This document shows, piece after piece, positions 63,875 to 64,000 of a stretch of 64,000 bases of DNA. The stretch comes from Pseudomonadota bacterium (GTDB lineage Bacteria; Pseudomonadota; Gammaproteobacteria; Steroidobacterales; Steroidobacteraceae), in assembly GCA_021777555.1 (NCBI GenBank), contig JAJYDK010000012.1, forward strand, positions 22,180-86,179. The letters run 5' to 3'. Made by a program: the position numbers and the translations under genes. Position 1 is the first letter of the stretch. Every line of letters begins with the position of its first letter. The notes under the pieces are model-generated. The model worked only from the letters and a program-made list of their open reading frames with translations. It did no database searches and was not told the origin of the DNA.

Positions 63875-64000
63875 TCAGTCTTTGAACAGGTCTTCGGCCA
63901 GGGTTTGCACCCGGGCATGCTCGTCCTTGATCTGATTGAAGAAGTCGAGCAGCTTCATCTGCTCGGCGCTGCCGAGTCCCGCCGATCGCTCCCGGAACCG
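63875..64000 (-). CDS. 3' end of an unidentified gene (partial)
   Basis: The last 41 codons of a gene running off the window: helical sequence containing AEQMKLLDFFNQIKDEHARV and ending EDLFKD. It stops 13 bp before the VWA-like start, so it is probably the upstream gene of the same operon. Too short to identify. Confidence 0.6.
   Translation of the reverse strand, partial: RFRERSAGLGSAEQMKLLDFFNQIKDEHARVQTLAEDLFKD

Overview
The window is GC-rich chromosomal DNA of a gammaproteobacterium. The order ruvC-ruvA-ruvB-ybgC-tolQRAB-pal-cpoB-queE-queC-tRNA-Lys, together with sucA-sucB-lpd, a monofunctional-type relA, FecI/FecR/TonB signalling and tandem S10 peptidases, points to the Xanthomonadales/Nevskiales side of the class. 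The genus cannot be fixed from sequence reading alone.

Layout. (1) 1-6.8 kb: a surface or matrix locus. A sigma-54 promoter drives a large Gly/Asn/Ser-rich secreted protein, a small secreted relative, a periplasmic C39 peptidase and a further secreted protein. Facing it is an outer-membrane beta-barrel gene translationally coupled to a sigma-54 activator. (2) 6.8-22.2 kb: mixed chromosomal genes: a zinc-ribbon/SRAP divergent pair, a very large Asp-box propeller protein, a CHRD protein, two diguanylate cyclases, a DUF2189 membrane protein, tRNA-Arg(CCT), two S10 carboxypeptidases, a phospholipase-C-type phosphoesterase and a DUF5658 membrane protein. (3) 22.3-30.7 kb: sucA-sucB-lpd, relA and a YebC-like gene lacking most of domain I. 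(4) 30.7-41.8 kb: a complete lasso-peptide cluster with a precursor gene absent from the ORF track (41373-41465, minus strand, 30 aa). It comprises the precursor, the B and C maturation enzymes, an isopeptidase, a TonB-dependent transducer, FecR and a FecI-type sigma factor. (5) 41.7-47 kb: an ABC exporter divergent from the lasso precursor, and a quorum-sensing block luxR / luxI-phyH-parB with a lux-box-like inverted repeat in front of luxI. (6) 47.8-56.9 kb: the conserved ruv-tol-pal-que block ending in tRNA-Lys(TTT). (7) 57-64 kb: an integrated element beside tRNA-Lys with a tyrosine integrase, three damaged genes (MobC-like, APC permease, small HTH-like protein) and an unrecognised operon of periplasmic Sel1-repeat proteins with a VWA-like protein.

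How the parts may work together. In the lasso cluster the precursor carries a Thr at -2, Gly1 and Glu8, so the expected product is a 17-residue peptide with an 8-residue Gly1-Glu8 ring. A hairpin between precursor and B gene could keep precursor mRNA in excess. The TonB receptor has an STN signalling domain and sits behind fecI-fecR, so uptake of a ligand, plausibly the lasso peptide, may switch the operon on; the isopeptidase would then linearise it. In the first locus the sigma-54 activator, a -24/-12 promoter and an upstream palindrome form a plausible control circuit. The C39 peptidase has candidate double-glycine cleavage sites in two of its co-encoded secreted proteins. These functional links are inference; gene identities rest on motifs visible in the translations.
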